A DNA stretch of 64,000 nt from CAWHJB01 sp963698715 (GCA_963698715.1 CAVORW010000001.1:310001-374000); one strand, 5' to 3'; positions 45,700 through 55,313 are shown, counted from the first letter of the stretch. The notes: generated by a model not told the origin, from the letters alone. Numbers and translations are program-made.

Positions 45700-45781
45700 T
45701 TACGCAGTTCCGAGGAAATATGGGTGTGATTGGGTGGAGCGCGTCTGCCCAATCACACCCAACCCCATCCCAACTGCGTAA
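45700..45781. repeat. nested palindromic element
   Basis: Outer perfect arms TTACGCAGTT (45700-45709) and AACTGCGTAA (45772-45781) enclose an inner perfect 14-bp stem (TGGGTGTGATTGGG, 45721-45734, with 45748-45761). It lies in the predicted leader of the kinase gene. The layout (two nested inverted repeats, 82 bp) is like a miniature mobile element or an RNA control structure. Confidence 0.65.
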
Positions 45782-45790
45782 GTCCTTCAA

Positions 45791-45796
45791 AGTATA
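45791..45796 (-). promoter_or_regulatory. extended -10 box of the histidine kinase gene
   Basis: Minus strand TGCTATACT gives a TGn-extended -10 TATACT. The -35 is poor. Transcription would start near 45784 and include the nested palindrome. Confidence 0.45.
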
Positions 45797-45921
45797 GCAC
45801 ATCTGGCGCTTGCCATTTATCCACGATTGTCGATCCGCCCAGCTAACAAATGCCTATCTGTTACCAACAAGCGCTATCGTCCAGTTTAACTGAATTGTCC
45901 CAAAAAATCCGCGCCTATCCG

Positions 45922-45950
45922 ATGACAGAAACAATTTTTTGTTGTAAATA
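45922..45950 (+). promoter_or_regulatory. shared upstream element of the hydrogenase operon
   Basis: Plus-strand partner of the element at 42684-42712: starts ATGACAGAAA, ends TTGTAAATA, 24 of 29 bases identical, 124 nt before the first start codon. Most likely the common promoter or operator of both operons. Confidence 0.65.
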
Positions 45951-46074
45951 ATCATTGAGGAAAAAGTCATCAACCGTTGCTGCCCGGCCTGTTGCAAGTG
46001 CACCGAAAATCTAGGCTGAGAGCCTGGCTGGCGACCAATTCACCCATTATTTCCGGACGGTTCAGGGTCTGAAT

Positions 46075-46674
46075 ATGTATCATTTTGTGATCGCCGACAA
46101 CCAAAAATGTATTGGATGCTATGCCTGTGTGGCTGCCTGTACAGAGAGCCACCGCAAAGCCGGTCTGCAGGCATATCCACGCCTGTTTGTGACTCATACG
46201 CCTGCAGGGACTATACCCATCCAGTGCCGACACTGCGAAGATGCAATGTGCGCACTCGTTTGTCCGGTTCAAGCCATCACCCATCACCAAAACTCAATCC
46301 AGATCAATGAAAGCCTGTGCATTGGTTGTAAGATGTGCGCGCTTGCCTGCCCATTTGGAAACATACTACCAGGCGGAACCCCAGTTCCGGGCCAGGAACT
46401 CAACCTGGGCAATTATGCTTTTCTGAATACACCCTTTGAGCCTGACCCTATGTTCTTGCGGGAATTGAGTTATCAGGAACAGCTATCCCTCCTGGGTTGG
46501 GAGATCGGGCAAAAAACAGTGGCAGTGAAATGCGATCTCTGTTATTTCCGCCCGGAAGGCCCGGCTTGTATCAGCGCTTGCCCGCACAAAGCGTTGATCC
46601 TGGTTGATGACCGCACTCCGGTGTCTCAGGCTGTAGTGGAACGCATAAAGAGCGTAGCTGCAGTGACCAGATAA
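46075..46674 (+). CDS. hyfA: HyfA/HycB-like four-cluster ferredoxin subunit
   Basis: A 199-aa polyferredoxin with four Cys-rich sites: CIGCYACVAAC, CRHCEDAMCALVCP, CIGCKMCALACP and CDLCYFRPEGPACISACP. In formate hydrogenlyase the equivalent HycB links the formate dehydrogenase to the membrane hydrogenase. It is the first gene of the hydrogenase operon, about 125 nt after the shared element. The ribosome-binding site is weak (AGGG). Here the electron donor could be the NuoEF/FDH-like module encoded on the other strand. Confidence 0.9.
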   Translation: MYHFVIADNQKCIGCYACVAACTESHRKAGLQAYPRLFVTHTPAGTIPIQCRHCEDAMCALVCPVQAITHHQNSIQINESLCIGCKMCALACPFGNILPGGTPVPGQELNLGNYAFLNTPFEPDPMFLRELSYQEQLSLLGWEIGQKTVAVKCDLCYFRPEGPACISACPHKALILVDDRTPVSQAVVERIKSVAAVTR

Positions 46675-46721
46675 GGAATTACCGGAAATTGCCAATGACC
46701 CTGTGCAGGAGAATGCATTAG

Positions 46722-48761
46722 ATGAATCCAATCCCATTCTTACTTGTCTCAATCGGAATATTTGCGCTTGGCGCATTTGCAGCGCTGTTTCTGAAGGGAA
46801 CCACCCGGTCAGCCAGGCAGGCCTCCGGTTGGTTGGGCTTGTTGGCAGCCATAACCGGTGTGATCACTTTTATCTTTGGTCTGATTTGGAGCGAACCAGC
46901 CCCTTCCCTGGCTTTGTTTTCGATTGCACCCTTTGGACAGTTCAGTTTGCAGATGGATGGTCTGTCCACCTTGCTGGTCGGCTTGATCTCGTTGATCGGG
47001 GTTGCCACCAGCCTGTATTCTCTGGCCGAAATTCCCGCCAAAACCGGAAAATCCGTTTCTGCATCAATTGGATTTTTTACCAATTTATTCATGGCTACGA
47101 TGCTGCTGGTGGTCACCACCAGCAATGCTTTCTTTTTTCTGATATTTTGGGAAATGATGACTCTCGCATCCTACTTCCTGGTGATCTGGGATTTCGAGAA
47201 GCAAGCCGCAGTGCGGGCTGGTTATGTTTACCTGCTGGTCGCCCATGCAGGTGCTGCGCTGATCATGCTGGCCTTTTTCATTTTATTCCAGCAAGCAGGC
47301 AGTTTCGATTTTTCCGCCTTGCGCCAGGCTGCTCTCAGTCCGGGGGTCAAGAATCTGGTCTTTATCCTGGCTTTTGTTGGCTTTGGAGCTAAGGCGGGGA
47401 TGGTTCCCTTGCATTTCTGGACGCCAGCCGCTTACGCAGCCGCGCCCGATCATGTATCGGCTTTAATGTCGGGTGTGATGAAAAAGACTGCGGTCTTTGG
47501 ACTACTGCGGGTGTGTGTAGACCTATTGGGTGTCCCGGTTTTATGGTGGGGGCTCTTGGTCTTGCTCGCGGGTGGGCTTTCTACCATTTTTGGTGCATTT
47601 TATGCCCTCACCGAGCGTGATTTAAAGCGCATGCTGGCTTATTCTAGTGTTGAGAATGTCGGCATTATCCTGATGGGTGTTGGCGTGGGCATGATCGGTA
47701 TGGCAGCCCAGCTCCCGGTTCTGGCGGTCCTGGGTTTTATGGCAGCTTTGTATCATATGCTGAATCATGCCTTCTTCAAAGGCTTGCTCTTTTTGGGTGC
47801 GGGTTCTGTCATCGATCAGGTTGGGACAACCAATCTAAACCGGATGGGCGGGTTGGCCCGGCGGATGCCATGGACGGCAGCCGCATTCCTCATTGGGGCC
47901 CTGTCTGTATCCGCCATTCCGCCTTTTAACGGCTTTGTTAGCGAGTGGTTCATCTACCAGACTCTTTTCACTGCCAGCCAGGTACCGCTGTTTGAGGTCC
48001 ATGTGGTCTCCCCGCTGTTCGCCATTGTGCTGGCTCTGGCAGGAGCCTTTGCAGTGATGGTCTATATTAAAGCTTATGGGGGGGCGTTTATGGGACCTGC
48101 CCGCAGCCAGCCGGCCGCTGAAGCAGACGAAGCCCCTGGCTTGGCGCTGCTCAGCAAGGCTTATCTGGGTCTTGGCTGCCTGTTTCTCGGACTTGGAGCG
48201 CCCCTGGTGACCCCCTGGATCGCCTCGGTAGCTGCCAGCTTCACCAGTTCGCCGATAGTAGCAGTTTCTGGTGGCTGGTACGTTTTTCCGGCCCAGGTTG
48301 ACCAGGCTGTTCTCTCTCCACCCCTGGTAGGACTATTGCTTGCCGGCTTATTGGTTGTGCCTTTGATGATTGTGGTCATCTATGGAGGCCATCGGGCCGG
48401 GCGGCGGAGGGATGTTGAGCCTTGGTCTTGTGGGTACGGTTATTCTGCCCAGATGTCGATGGCTGCCAGCGGCTTTGACCAGCCTGTGAGGGTATCATTT
48501 CACCCATTTTACTGGTTGCGTACCCTGATGGAGAAACCATACCAGGCTATTTCCGGTTCCTCTCGAACCGCCCGGATTTGGATCGAACGCGCTGAACCTG
48601 TGATAGAGAACTTCGTCACTCGCCCAACCACACGCCTGGTTGAGACTGCCGGCCAGTGGATCCAGGCTTTGCAGATGGGAGATATCCGGGTGTACTGCCT
48701 GTACATCATCGTAACCCTGGCGATTTTGCTGATTGCGATTTTCGGAAGGAGTGGAATATGA
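46722..48761 (+). CDS. hyfB: hydrogenase-4 membrane subunit HyfB (antiporter-like)
   Basis: A 679-aa membrane protein of the NuoL/MrpA antiporter family with about 16 helices. Conserved features: FFFLIFWEMMTLASYFLV (helix with the key Glu), FGAKAGMVPLHFWTPAAYAAAPDHVSALMSG (the Lys and discontinuous helix), LTERDLKRMLAYSSVENVG and NHAFFKGLLFLGAG. Such subunits move protons or sodium ions, coupled to H2 production. Starts with AGGAG 10 nt upstream; its stop overlaps the next start (ATGA). Confidence 0.93.
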   Translation: MNPIPFLLVSIGIFALGAFAALFLKGTTRSARQASGWLGLLAAITGVITFIFGLIWSEPAPSLALFSIAPFGQFSLQMDGLSTLLVGLISLIGVATSLYSLAEIPAKTGKSVSASIGFFTNLFMATMLLVVTTSNAFFFLIFWEMMTLASYFLVIWDFEKQAAVRAGYVYLLVAHAGAALIMLAFFILFQQAGSFDFSALRQAALSPGVKNLVFILAFVGFGAKAGMVPLHFWTPAAYAAAPDHVSALMSGVMKKTAVFGLLRVCVDLLGVPVLWWGLLVLLAGGLSTIFGAFYALTERDLKRMLAYSSVENVGIILMGVGVGMIGMAAQLPVLAVLGFMAALYHMLNHAFFKGLLFLGAGSVIDQVGTTNLNRMGGLARRMPWTAAAFLIGALSVSAIPPFNGFVSEWFIYQTLFTASQVPLFEVHVVSPLFAIVLALAGAFAVMVYIKAYGGAFMGPARSQPAAEADEAPGLALLSKAYLGLGCLFLGLGAPLVTPWIASVAASFTSSPIVAVSGGWYVFPAQVDQAVLSPPLVGLLLAGLLVVPLMIVVIYGGHRAGRRRDVEPWSCGYGYSAQMSMAASGFDQPVRVSFHPFYWLRTLMEKPYQAISGSSRTARIWIERAEPVIENFVTRPTTRLVETAGQWIQALQMGDIRVYCLYIIVTLAILLIAIFGRSGI

Positions 48762-49696
48762 GCCAGGCTGAATTGATCGGTATTGGTATTTTTCAAACCT
48801 TGCTCCTCCTGTTGGCTGCGCCGCTCTTCTCGGGATTTGTGCGCCTTATGCGCGCCAAGGTTCAGAGTCGTAAAGGTCCGCCACTTTTGCAAAATTACCT
48901 GGATATCGCCAAGTTGATGAAACGCCAACAGATCGTATCGGAGCAGGCAGGCTGGATTTTCCAGGTTACTCCCTATCTAAGCATGGCCTCGATGCTGCTT
49001 GTGGCATTGATAGTTCCGGTGCTGGCAGTGTTCTCACCCTTGGGGAAAGCCGGCGATCTGATCTTAGTGATTTACTTGTTTGCGCTGCCGCGTTTCTTCA
49101 TCTCCCTGGCGGGCCTGGATTCAGGTAGCACTTTTGCTGGCATCGCTGCCCGAAGGGAGCTGTTTATCGCCGCGCTGATCGAACCGGTTTTGATATTGGT
49201 TGTCTTTGTGATGGCCCTGCTGGCGGGCTCAACCAATTTGGGAACGATCAGTTTCCAGGTTGCAACCGGTGAATTCCATTTTTCCATGGCTTACTGGCTT
49301 AGCCTGGCTTCGTTTGCCTTTGGAACTTATGTGGAGATGGGTAAGCTGCCATTTGATCTGGCTGAAGCCGAACAAGAATTGCAAGAGGGCCCGCTTTCGG
49401 AATACTCCGGGCGCTCTCTGGCGCTTTTAAAGTGGGCTATCTATTTGAAGCAGCTGGTATTAGTTGCCCTGTTCCTGGCGCTTTTTCTGCCGTTTGGCGC
49501 TCTCACAGAACTGACACCTGCGGCAATCTTAATAGCGTTATTAGCCTTCTTCTTGAAGGCAGGCTTATTCTATTTCGTCGTGGCGGTATTAGAAAATGTA
49601 ATGGCCCGGACGCGGTTTATGAAAGCTCCAGCTACGATCTGGTTAGCTCTGGGCGCAGCAGTGCTTTCTTTCGTATTTTATCTTGCGAATGTCTAG
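48758..49696 (+). CDS. hyfC: hydrogenase-4 membrane subunit HyfC (NuoH-like)
   Basis: A 312-aa NuoH/HycD-type protein with about eight helices. FVRLMRAKVQSRKGPPLLQNYLDIAKLM and GKLPFDLAEAEQELQEGP are the conserved loops that contact the peripheral arm and form the entry of the proton path. The ATG at 48758 (GGAAGGAG upstream, 4-bp overlap with hyfB) is preferred over a longer frame that would overlap hyfB by 100 bp. Confidence 0.93.
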   Translation: MSQAELIGIGIFQTLLLLLAAPLFSGFVRLMRAKVQSRKGPPLLQNYLDIAKLMKRQQIVSEQAGWIFQVTPYLSMASMLLVALIVPVLAVFSPLGKAGDLILVIYLFALPRFFISLAGLDSGSTFAGIAARRELFIAALIEPVLILVVFVMALLAGSTNLGTISFQVATGEFHFSMAYWLSLASFAFGTYVEMGKLPFDLAEAEQELQEGPLSEYSGRSLALLKWAIYLKQLVLVALFLALFLPFGALTELTPAAILIALLAFFLKAGLFYFVVAVLENVMARTRFMKAPATIWLALGAAVLSFVFYLANV

Positions 49697-49768
49697 GCTA
49701 GGTTTGGAGTGCATGGATACACCACTCGTCAGGGTAATACGCGAACCGTCTAATATGGAGGACCAGGC

Positions 49769-51226
49769 ATGACAGGACTAATCATCACCAGCATCTTGCT
49801 TCCCTTCCTGGGGGGCCTCCTAATTCTGATTATTCCACGTTCCTGGATCAAGCTGGCCAGCCAGGGTATTGCTCTGCTGGCTGCCTTGTGCAGTTTAATT
49901 GTTTTAATAGCCTTCACGAGCGCAGGAAAATTACCGATCAGTGTGGATTTATTCTATCTTGGGAACCTGCTCATTTTTGGCGTGGTGATCGATAAGCTCA
50001 GTGTGCTGATTGGCATGGCTGTTATTCTGGTCGGGTTTTTGATTGTGGTGTATTCAACCGGCTACCTGACGGTCCAAAATCGGGAACACCCGGAACAAGA
50101 AGACGGCCTGCCGGTCGTGCGGCGGCGTTACTACTGTTTTCTGTTGTTTTTCATTGGGTCCATGGCTGGACTGGTATATTCCTCCACTTTATTGGGCCTG
50201 CTAATATTCTTCGAGTTGACTGGCGTTTGTTCGTGGGGCCTGATTGGTTACTACGACAGTGAGAAAGCCCGCCGGGCGGCGCTAAAAGCGATTATCACTA
50301 CTCAGGTGGCTTCGCTAGGTTTATACGCAGCTACGGCATACTTTTTTGCCACAACCGGGAGCCTGCGGCTAGCGGATATAGCCGCTCTGGGGGATAGCGC
50401 CAAAATATTCATTTTCTTGGGGGTCATGATCGCGGGTTTTGGCAAATCGGCCCAGCTGCCATTCCATTTTTGGCTGCCCGACGCGATGGTTGCTCCCACT
50501 CCCATCAGCGCCTATCTGCATGCAGCTTCGATGGTAAAGGTGGGCGTTTACATCCTGGCACGCCTGCTGGTTTCGGCAGGCAGTGTCCCCCAGGTGGTCG
50601 GTGTGATCGGCTGTGTGGTCGCGATTTTCACGATGATCTATGGGTTTGCGATGTATTTCCCGCAGAAAGATCTCAAGAAATTGCTGGCTTACTCCACTAT
50701 TACCCAGTTATCGTATATCTTTCTGGCGCTCTCGATCTCAATCTTTGGTTCGAGCCTGGCATTTGACGGGGCCGTCACCCACATCTTCAACCATGCTTTC
50801 GCCAAAAGTCTATTCTTCCTGGTTGCAGGTGCGCTCAGTTTCACAACTGGCACACGAATGCTGCCCTCCCTGCGAGGTATCCTCACGAAAATGCCCCTGG
50901 TTGGAGTATGCTTTGCAATCGCAGCTCTGGCTGTAACCGGTGTTCCGCCATTTAATGGCTTCTTTAGCAAATTCAGCATTTTCGCCGGTGGCTTTGAAGC
51001 GGCTCGCGCACACCCGTTGATTCTGGTTTTGGTTGTGGTCGCGATCCTTGAATCCATAGGCAGCTTTGCCTGGATCTTTTGGACGTTTAGCGCGGCAGTG
51101 CCAGGGAAGCCTTCCGAAGAAGTGGCTGCGGCAACGCCGCTCACGCCTGCCATGCAGGTGGTTTTAATAACGCTCGCCGGGTTCACACTGGTTTCGGGCT
51201 TATTCGCCGCAGCCTGGATTAGCTGA
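49769..51226 (+). CDS. hyfD: hydrogenase-4 membrane subunit HyfD (antiporter-like)
   Basis: A 485-aa NuoL/M-type subunit with about 14 helices: LLGLLIFFELTGVCSWGLIGYY, GFGKSAQLPFHFWLPDAMVAPTPISAYLHAASMVK, FPQKDLKKLLAYSTITQLSY and NHAFAKSLFFLVAGAL. It is the second antiporter-like subunit; having three (with HyfB and HyfF) distinguishes Hyf from the simpler Hyc formate hydrogenlyase. GGAGG precedes the start after a 72-bp gap. Confidence 0.92.
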   Translation: MTGLIITSILLPFLGGLLILIIPRSWIKLASQGIALLAALCSLIVLIAFTSAGKLPISVDLFYLGNLLIFGVVIDKLSVLIGMAVILVGFLIVVYSTGYLTVQNREHPEQEDGLPVVRRRYYCFLLFFIGSMAGLVYSSTLLGLLIFFELTGVCSWGLIGYYDSEKARRAALKAIITTQVASLGLYAATAYFFATTGSLRLADIAALGDSAKIFIFLGVMIAGFGKSAQLPFHFWLPDAMVAPTPISAYLHAASMVKVGVYILARLLVSAGSVPQVVGVIGCVVAIFTMIYGFAMYFPQKDLKKLLAYSTITQLSYIFLALSISIFGSSLAFDGAVTHIFNHAFAKSLFFLVAGALSFTTGTRMLPSLRGILTKMPLVGVCFAIAALAVTGVPPFNGFFSKFSIFAGGFEAARAHPLILVLVVVAILESIGSFAWIFWTFSAAVPGKPSEEVAAATPLTPAMQVVLITLAGFTLVSGLFAAAWIS

Positions 51227-51249
51227 CCCTTTGACGACGGAGACAGAGT

Positions 51250-51900
51250 ATGTCAAACATCAACTTAATTAACAGCTTGAGTGGTCTGCTGATCCTGACT
51301 TCGCTCTTGGTGATCGAGTCAAAAAAGCTGCGGGTTTCATTGCTGTATTACAGTATCCAGTCTGTGGTGCTGGTGATGATCTTTTTAGCTCTGGCGGTCA
51401 CCATGCACGCCGAGCAGCTTTACCTTTGGGCCGCTGGCGCATTTGTGACCAAAGCCCTGTTAGTGCCAATTGTGCTTAACAGTGCCCACCAGCGAATGGA
51501 TGAAGTCGATCTGCCCATGATTGAAGTGAAACCGGCTCTCTCGATCTTTCTGGCGGCTGTTTCGTTAGTCGTCTCATTCATTGTCATTAACCAGCTAGAT
51601 TTGAAGATTGCCTCAGAATTTAAGCCCGCCCTGGCTGTATCGGTGGCCCACTTTTTCTTTGGTCAGTTATGTATTCTTACTCAGCGCAATATGCTCAAGC
51701 AGGTATTGGGATTTTGTCTGATGGAGAACGGTTCGCACCTGACTCTTGCCCTGATGGCTTATGACGCCCCCGAATTGGTTGAGGTAGGCATCGCCACCGA
51801 TGCGGTCTTTGGGGTGGTCATCATGGCGGTGCTGGTGGTTCAAATCTATAAGAAACTGCATACTTTGGACGCAGCCAGCCTGAGAACCCTGAAAGGATAG
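51250..51900 (+). CDS. hyfE: hydrogenase-4 subunit HyfE
   Basis: A 216-aa membrane protein with about six helices, resembling HyfE, which contains a NuoK-like part (ITQRNMLKQVLGFCLMENGSHL). NuoK-type subunits provide a glutamate in the proton path. A GGAGAC site precedes the ATG. Overall similarity is modest, but the place between HyfD and HyfF is exactly as in hyf operons. Confidence 0.88.
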   Translation: MSNINLINSLSGLLILTSLLVIESKKLRVSLLYYSIQSVVLVMIFLALAVTMHAEQLYLWAAGAFVTKALLVPIVLNSAHQRMDEVDLPMIEVKPALSIFLAAVSLVVSFIVINQLDLKIASEFKPALAVSVAHFFFGQLCILTQRNMLKQVLGFCLMENGSHLTLALMAYDAPELVEVGIATDAVFGVVIMAVLVVQIYKKLHTLDAASLRTLKG

Positions 51901-51910
51901 TGAAACCGAC

Positions 51911-53491
51911 ATGTACACCCATTACCTGGCCTGGCTTCTGCTCGTTCCTTTCTTCCTGTCCCTGGTTGCCTTTGCCATGCGCTTTATGGGCCGCCAGGCG
52001 ATCGTCCAGGTGGAAATCATCCACGTTGTAAGCATCACTGCAGTCTTGCTCTTGTCGTTTATGGTATTGCAGGGGGTGCTGGTTCAAGGCAGCGTGGTGG
52101 CATTGAATGACTGGCTGCATGTAGATGCTCTGGCAGCCATCTTCTTGATGATCGTTGCTGTGATAGGCTTTCTCGTCGGAATTTACTCGATTGGCTATAT
52201 TCGAAACGATGTGGAGCATGGAGAGTTGGATGGGCCACAGGTGAGTTTGTATTATGGTCTCTATAGCTTGTTCATCTTCACCATGCTGTTGGTAGTGACT
52301 GCCAACAATATCATTATGATGTGGGTGGCAGTCGAGGCAACTACGCTCGGATCTGCCTTTTTAGTGGGGATCTACAGGCATCGTTCCTCCCTCGAGGCAG
52401 CCTGGAAGTATGTCATGATTTGTACGGTTGGTGTTGCTTTCGGCTTATACGGAACCATTCTGGTCTATTCGGACGCGGTGAACTTCTTGCAGGAGCCAGG
52501 AAAAGCAATCCTCTGGACTGCAATTGTCCAAAATGCCCGTGCCCTCGATCCCAACATACTGAAATTGGCGTTTGTTTTTGTAATGATTGGCTTTGGTACC
52601 AAGGCTGGAATCTTCCCCATGCATGCCTGGCTGCCCGACGCTCATAGCGAAGCCCCCAGCCCCGCCAGCGCCCTGCTTTCGGGAGTGCTGCTGAATTGTG
52701 CCTTGCTGGTCGTGATCCGATTTTCGATCATTCTGAGCCAGGGAATTGGTCCCCAATTTACCCAGACGATTTTCCTGGTCTTTGGAGTGCTTTCGGTTGC
52801 GGTTTCATCGCTGTTTATGTTTGTCCAGCGCGATATAAAACGATTGCTCGCCTATTCCAGCGTGGAGAATATTGGCTTGATTGTTTTGGGTTTGGGCGTG
52901 GGTGGACCGGTTGGCATCCTGGCGGCTTTGCTGCACACCATAAATCACAGCCTGGTTAAGTCTTTAATGTTCTGCACCTCCGGCAATATCATGATGAAAT
53001 ACCGGACTCGCGATCTGGAACAGGTCAAAGGCATGCTGAAGGCTGCCCCATTTACCAGCTTGTTGATGATGGTGGGTATGCTCGCATTGGTCGGCTCTCC
53101 GCCATTTAACATCTTCGTCAGCAAGTTTACGATCATCAGTGCGGGCATCCAGTCTGGCTATCTGTGGTTGATGATGGCCAGTTTATTGTTCCTTGCCGTG
53201 GTTTTCGCTGCCTTTCTGCGGGTGATTTCCTCATCGGTATTTGGTGAGGTGCCGGCAGGCACAGTGAAAGGCGACTTTCGAGCCGCCACACTGGCCCCGT
53301 TGGCAGTACTGGTGATTTTAATCATAGTCCTCGGCCTTTACATCCCCCCCCAAATCGGTGCGTTGCTTAATCAAGCGACCAGCATCACTTTGACTGGAAA
53401 TGCGCTGGCTGAAATCCCTGGTCTGATTATCGGACAGGCAGAACCTGCTTTTCCAATCGTCTGGATGCAAATCAGTCCGCGGATACCTTAG
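51911..53491 (+). CDS. hyfF: hydrogenase-4 membrane subunit HyfF (antiporter-like)
   Basis: A 526-aa NuoL/N-type subunit with about 14 helices: IIMMWVAVEATTLGSAFLVGIY, GFGTKAGIFPMHAWLPDAHSEAPSPASALLSG, FVQRDIKRLLAYSSVENIG and NHSLVKSLMFCTSG. Third ion-translocating antiporter-like subunit. It starts 10 bp after hyfE with only a weak ribosome-binding site, suggesting coupled translation. Confidence 0.92.
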   Translation: MYTHYLAWLLLVPFFLSLVAFAMRFMGRQAIVQVEIIHVVSITAVLLLSFMVLQGVLVQGSVVALNDWLHVDALAAIFLMIVAVIGFLVGIYSIGYIRNDVEHGELDGPQVSLYYGLYSLFIFTMLLVVTANNIIMMWVAVEATTLGSAFLVGIYRHRSSLEAAWKYVMICTVGVAFGLYGTILVYSDAVNFLQEPGKAILWTAIVQNARALDPNILKLAFVFVMIGFGTKAGIFPMHAWLPDAHSEAPSPASALLSGVLLNCALLVVIRFSIILSQGIGPQFTQTIFLVFGVLSVAVSSLFMFVQRDIKRLLAYSSVENIGLIVLGLGVGGPVGILAALLHTINHSLVKSLMFCTSGNIMMKYRTRDLEQVKGMLKAAPFTSLLMMVGMLALVGSPPFNIFVSKFTIISAGIQSGYLWLMMASLLFLAVVFAAFLRVISSSVFGEVPAGTVKGDFRAATLAPLAVLVILIIVLGLYIPPQIGALLNQATSITLTGNALAEIPGLIIGQAEPAFPIVWMQISPRIP

Positions 53492-53518
53492 GGATGGGTA
53501 ACGAAAACAGGAGTTGAT

Positions 53519-55267
53519 ATGACGATGCTGCTCACAGAAGAGAAACAAAAAATCGGTCAAGGGTATGTTGCTGGTTTGCGCAGCGAGTTTGGTATGGCAA
53601 TCCAGGATGAATCCTGGCAGGCGCCTGACCAGGTGACTTTAACGGTCGAATTAAACTACCTGCCCAGCGTGGTTTCGGCGCTCTATTACCGGTATGGCGG
53701 CTGGCTATCGCTGGTTGCCGGTAATGATGAGCGCCCCTTAAACGGTCACTATGCCCTGTATTACGTCCTGTCGGTGGAAGGCAATGAGCAGCAGCCCACA
53801 GAAGAGACCGACAAATGTTATATGGTGATCCGCGCCCTGGTGCCGCCGCATCAGCCAGAGTTTCCCTCCGTCGCGCCTTTCGTTCCAGCGGCGATCTGGT
53901 ATGAGCGCGAAGTGCGCGACATGTACGGTATTCAGCCGATCGGATTGCCAGATGAGCGCCGCCTGGTGCTGCCGGACGACTGGCCCGCCGACCTGTACCC
54001 GCTGCGTAAGGATACGATGGATTACCGCTTCCGGCCTGAGCCGACCACCGAGAACGAGACTTACGAGTTCATCGACGTTGAGGGAGATGGAATTGTCCAA
54101 ATCCCGCTGGGACCGCTGCACATCACCTCCGATGAGCCCGGGCATTTCCGCCTGTTTGTGGACGGCGAGCACATCGTTGATGCCGACTACCGCCTGTTTT
54201 ACGTTCACCGTGGAATGGAAAAGCTGGCTGAAACGCGCATGACTTATGATCAGGTCACGTTTCTGGCAGATAGAATTTGCGGCATCTGCGGGTACGCCCA
54301 CAATGTGGCGTATTCAAATTCAATCGAGCGGGCCCTGAATATCAACATCCCGGAACGCGCCCATTACATCCGCACCATCCTGCTGGAAGTTGAGCGTTTG
54401 CACAGTCACCTGCTCAACCTGGGGCTGGCCTGCCATTTTGTCGGTTTCGATACCGGATTTATGCAGTTCTTCCGCGTCCGCGAAAAATCCATGAAGATGG
54501 CAGAGCTGCTCACAGGGACCCGTAAAACCTATGGAATGAACCTGATTGGCGGAGTGCGGCGTGATATCTTAAAAGAACAGCGCCTTCAAACCCTGAAATT
54601 GTGTGCTGAACTGCGCTCGGAGGTTCAAGACCTGGTAGGTATGCTGCTGGAGACCCCCAATATCGTCCAGCGCACCCAGGATGTTGGCCGGCTGGAACCT
54701 CAAGTTGCCCGGGATTACAGTCCGGTGGGCCCGACCCTGCGCGGTTCGGGGTTTGCCCGAGATATTCGGGTTCTTCATCCTTACAGCGCTTATGATCGTG
54801 TCCCGTGGAAGCTTTCCTATAAGGATGGCTGCGACGTGCTCTCGCGGACATTGATCCGGGCAGAAGAATTCTTTGAATCCCTCTCTATGGTCGAGCGCTG
54901 TCTTGACACTATGCCGGAGGGACCGGTGCTGGTTGAAGGCTTTAACTACCAGCCTTATCGTTTTGCCCTGGGGTATGTGGAAGCGCCGCGCGGAGAAGAT
55001 ATCCATTGGTCTATGCTGGGCGATAATCAAAAGCTCTACCGCTGGCGCTGCCGGGCCTCGAGCTACAACAACTGGCCTCCGTTGCGTTATATGCTGCGCA
55101 ATAACACCATCTCGGATGCCCCTCTGATCGTTGCCAGCATTGATCCGTGTTACTCCTGTACCGAACGGGTGACGGTCGTAGATGTGCGCAAGAAGAATGT
55201 GAAAATCATCCCGTATAAAGAACTGGAACGTTACTGCAGGGAACGAAAGGATTCGCCTCTGAAATGA
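53519..55267 (+). CDS. hyfG: group 4 [NiFe]-hydrogenase large subunit HyfG (NuoC-NuoD fusion)
   Basis: A 582-aa catalytic subunit. The first about 170 residues are a NuoC-like domain (EREVRDMYGIQPIGLPDERRLVLPDDW); the rest is NuoD-like. Both nickel-binding motifs are complete: RICGICGYAH (L1) and DPCYSCTERV (L2). After the last cysteine the protein extends to RKKNVKIIPYKELERYCRERK and ends with PLK, the C-terminal piece that is cut off by the HycI protease in E. coli HycE; the matching protease gene lies downstream. It makes or oxidises H2. AGGAG precedes the ATG. Confidence 0.95.
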   Translation: MTMLLTEEKQKIGQGYVAGLRSEFGMAIQDESWQAPDQVTLTVELNYLPSVVSALYYRYGGWLSLVAGNDERPLNGHYALYYVLSVEGNEQQPTEETDKCYMVIRALVPPHQPEFPSVAPFVPAAIWYEREVRDMYGIQPIGLPDERRLVLPDDWPADLYPLRKDTMDYRFRPEPTTENETYEFIDVEGDGIVQIPLGPLHITSDEPGHFRLFVDGEHIVDADYRLFYVHRGMEKLAETRMTYDQVTFLADRICGICGYAHNVAYSNSIERALNINIPERAHYIRTILLEVERLHSHLLNLGLACHFVGFDTGFMQFFRVREKSMKMAELLTGTRKTYGMNLIGGVRRDILKEQRLQTLKLCAELRSEVQDLVGMLLETPNIVQRTQDVGRLEPQVARDYSPVGPTLRGSGFARDIRVLHPYSAYDRVPWKLSYKDGCDVLSRTLIRAEEFFESLSMVERCLDTMPEGPVLVEGFNYQPYRFALGYVEAPRGEDIHWSMLGDNQKLYRWRCRASSYNNWPPLRYMLRNNTISDAPLIVASIDPCYSCTERVTVVDVRKKNVKIIPYKELERYCRERKDSPLK

Positions 55268-55313
55268 GGTGGTTGGCCGTACCCTTGTCCGGCGGCCATC
55301 CAAGGAGAATTCC

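Larger units (their letters stand above)
45648..46074. other. divergent regulatory region between the histidine kinase and the hydrogenase operon
   Basis: About 430 bp without genes. It contains the nested palindrome at 45700-45781, an extended -10 box facing the kinase at 45791-45796 and the 29-bp element facing the hydrogenase operon at 45922-45950. No sigma-54 type GG-N10-GC promoter was found by eye. Confidence 0.7.

Noticed and set aside
45800..46074. Sigma-54 promoter upstream of the hydrogenase operon, as for E. coli formate hydrogenlyase
   Set aside because: No GG-N10-GC pattern with TGGCAC/TTGCA-like context was found by eye.
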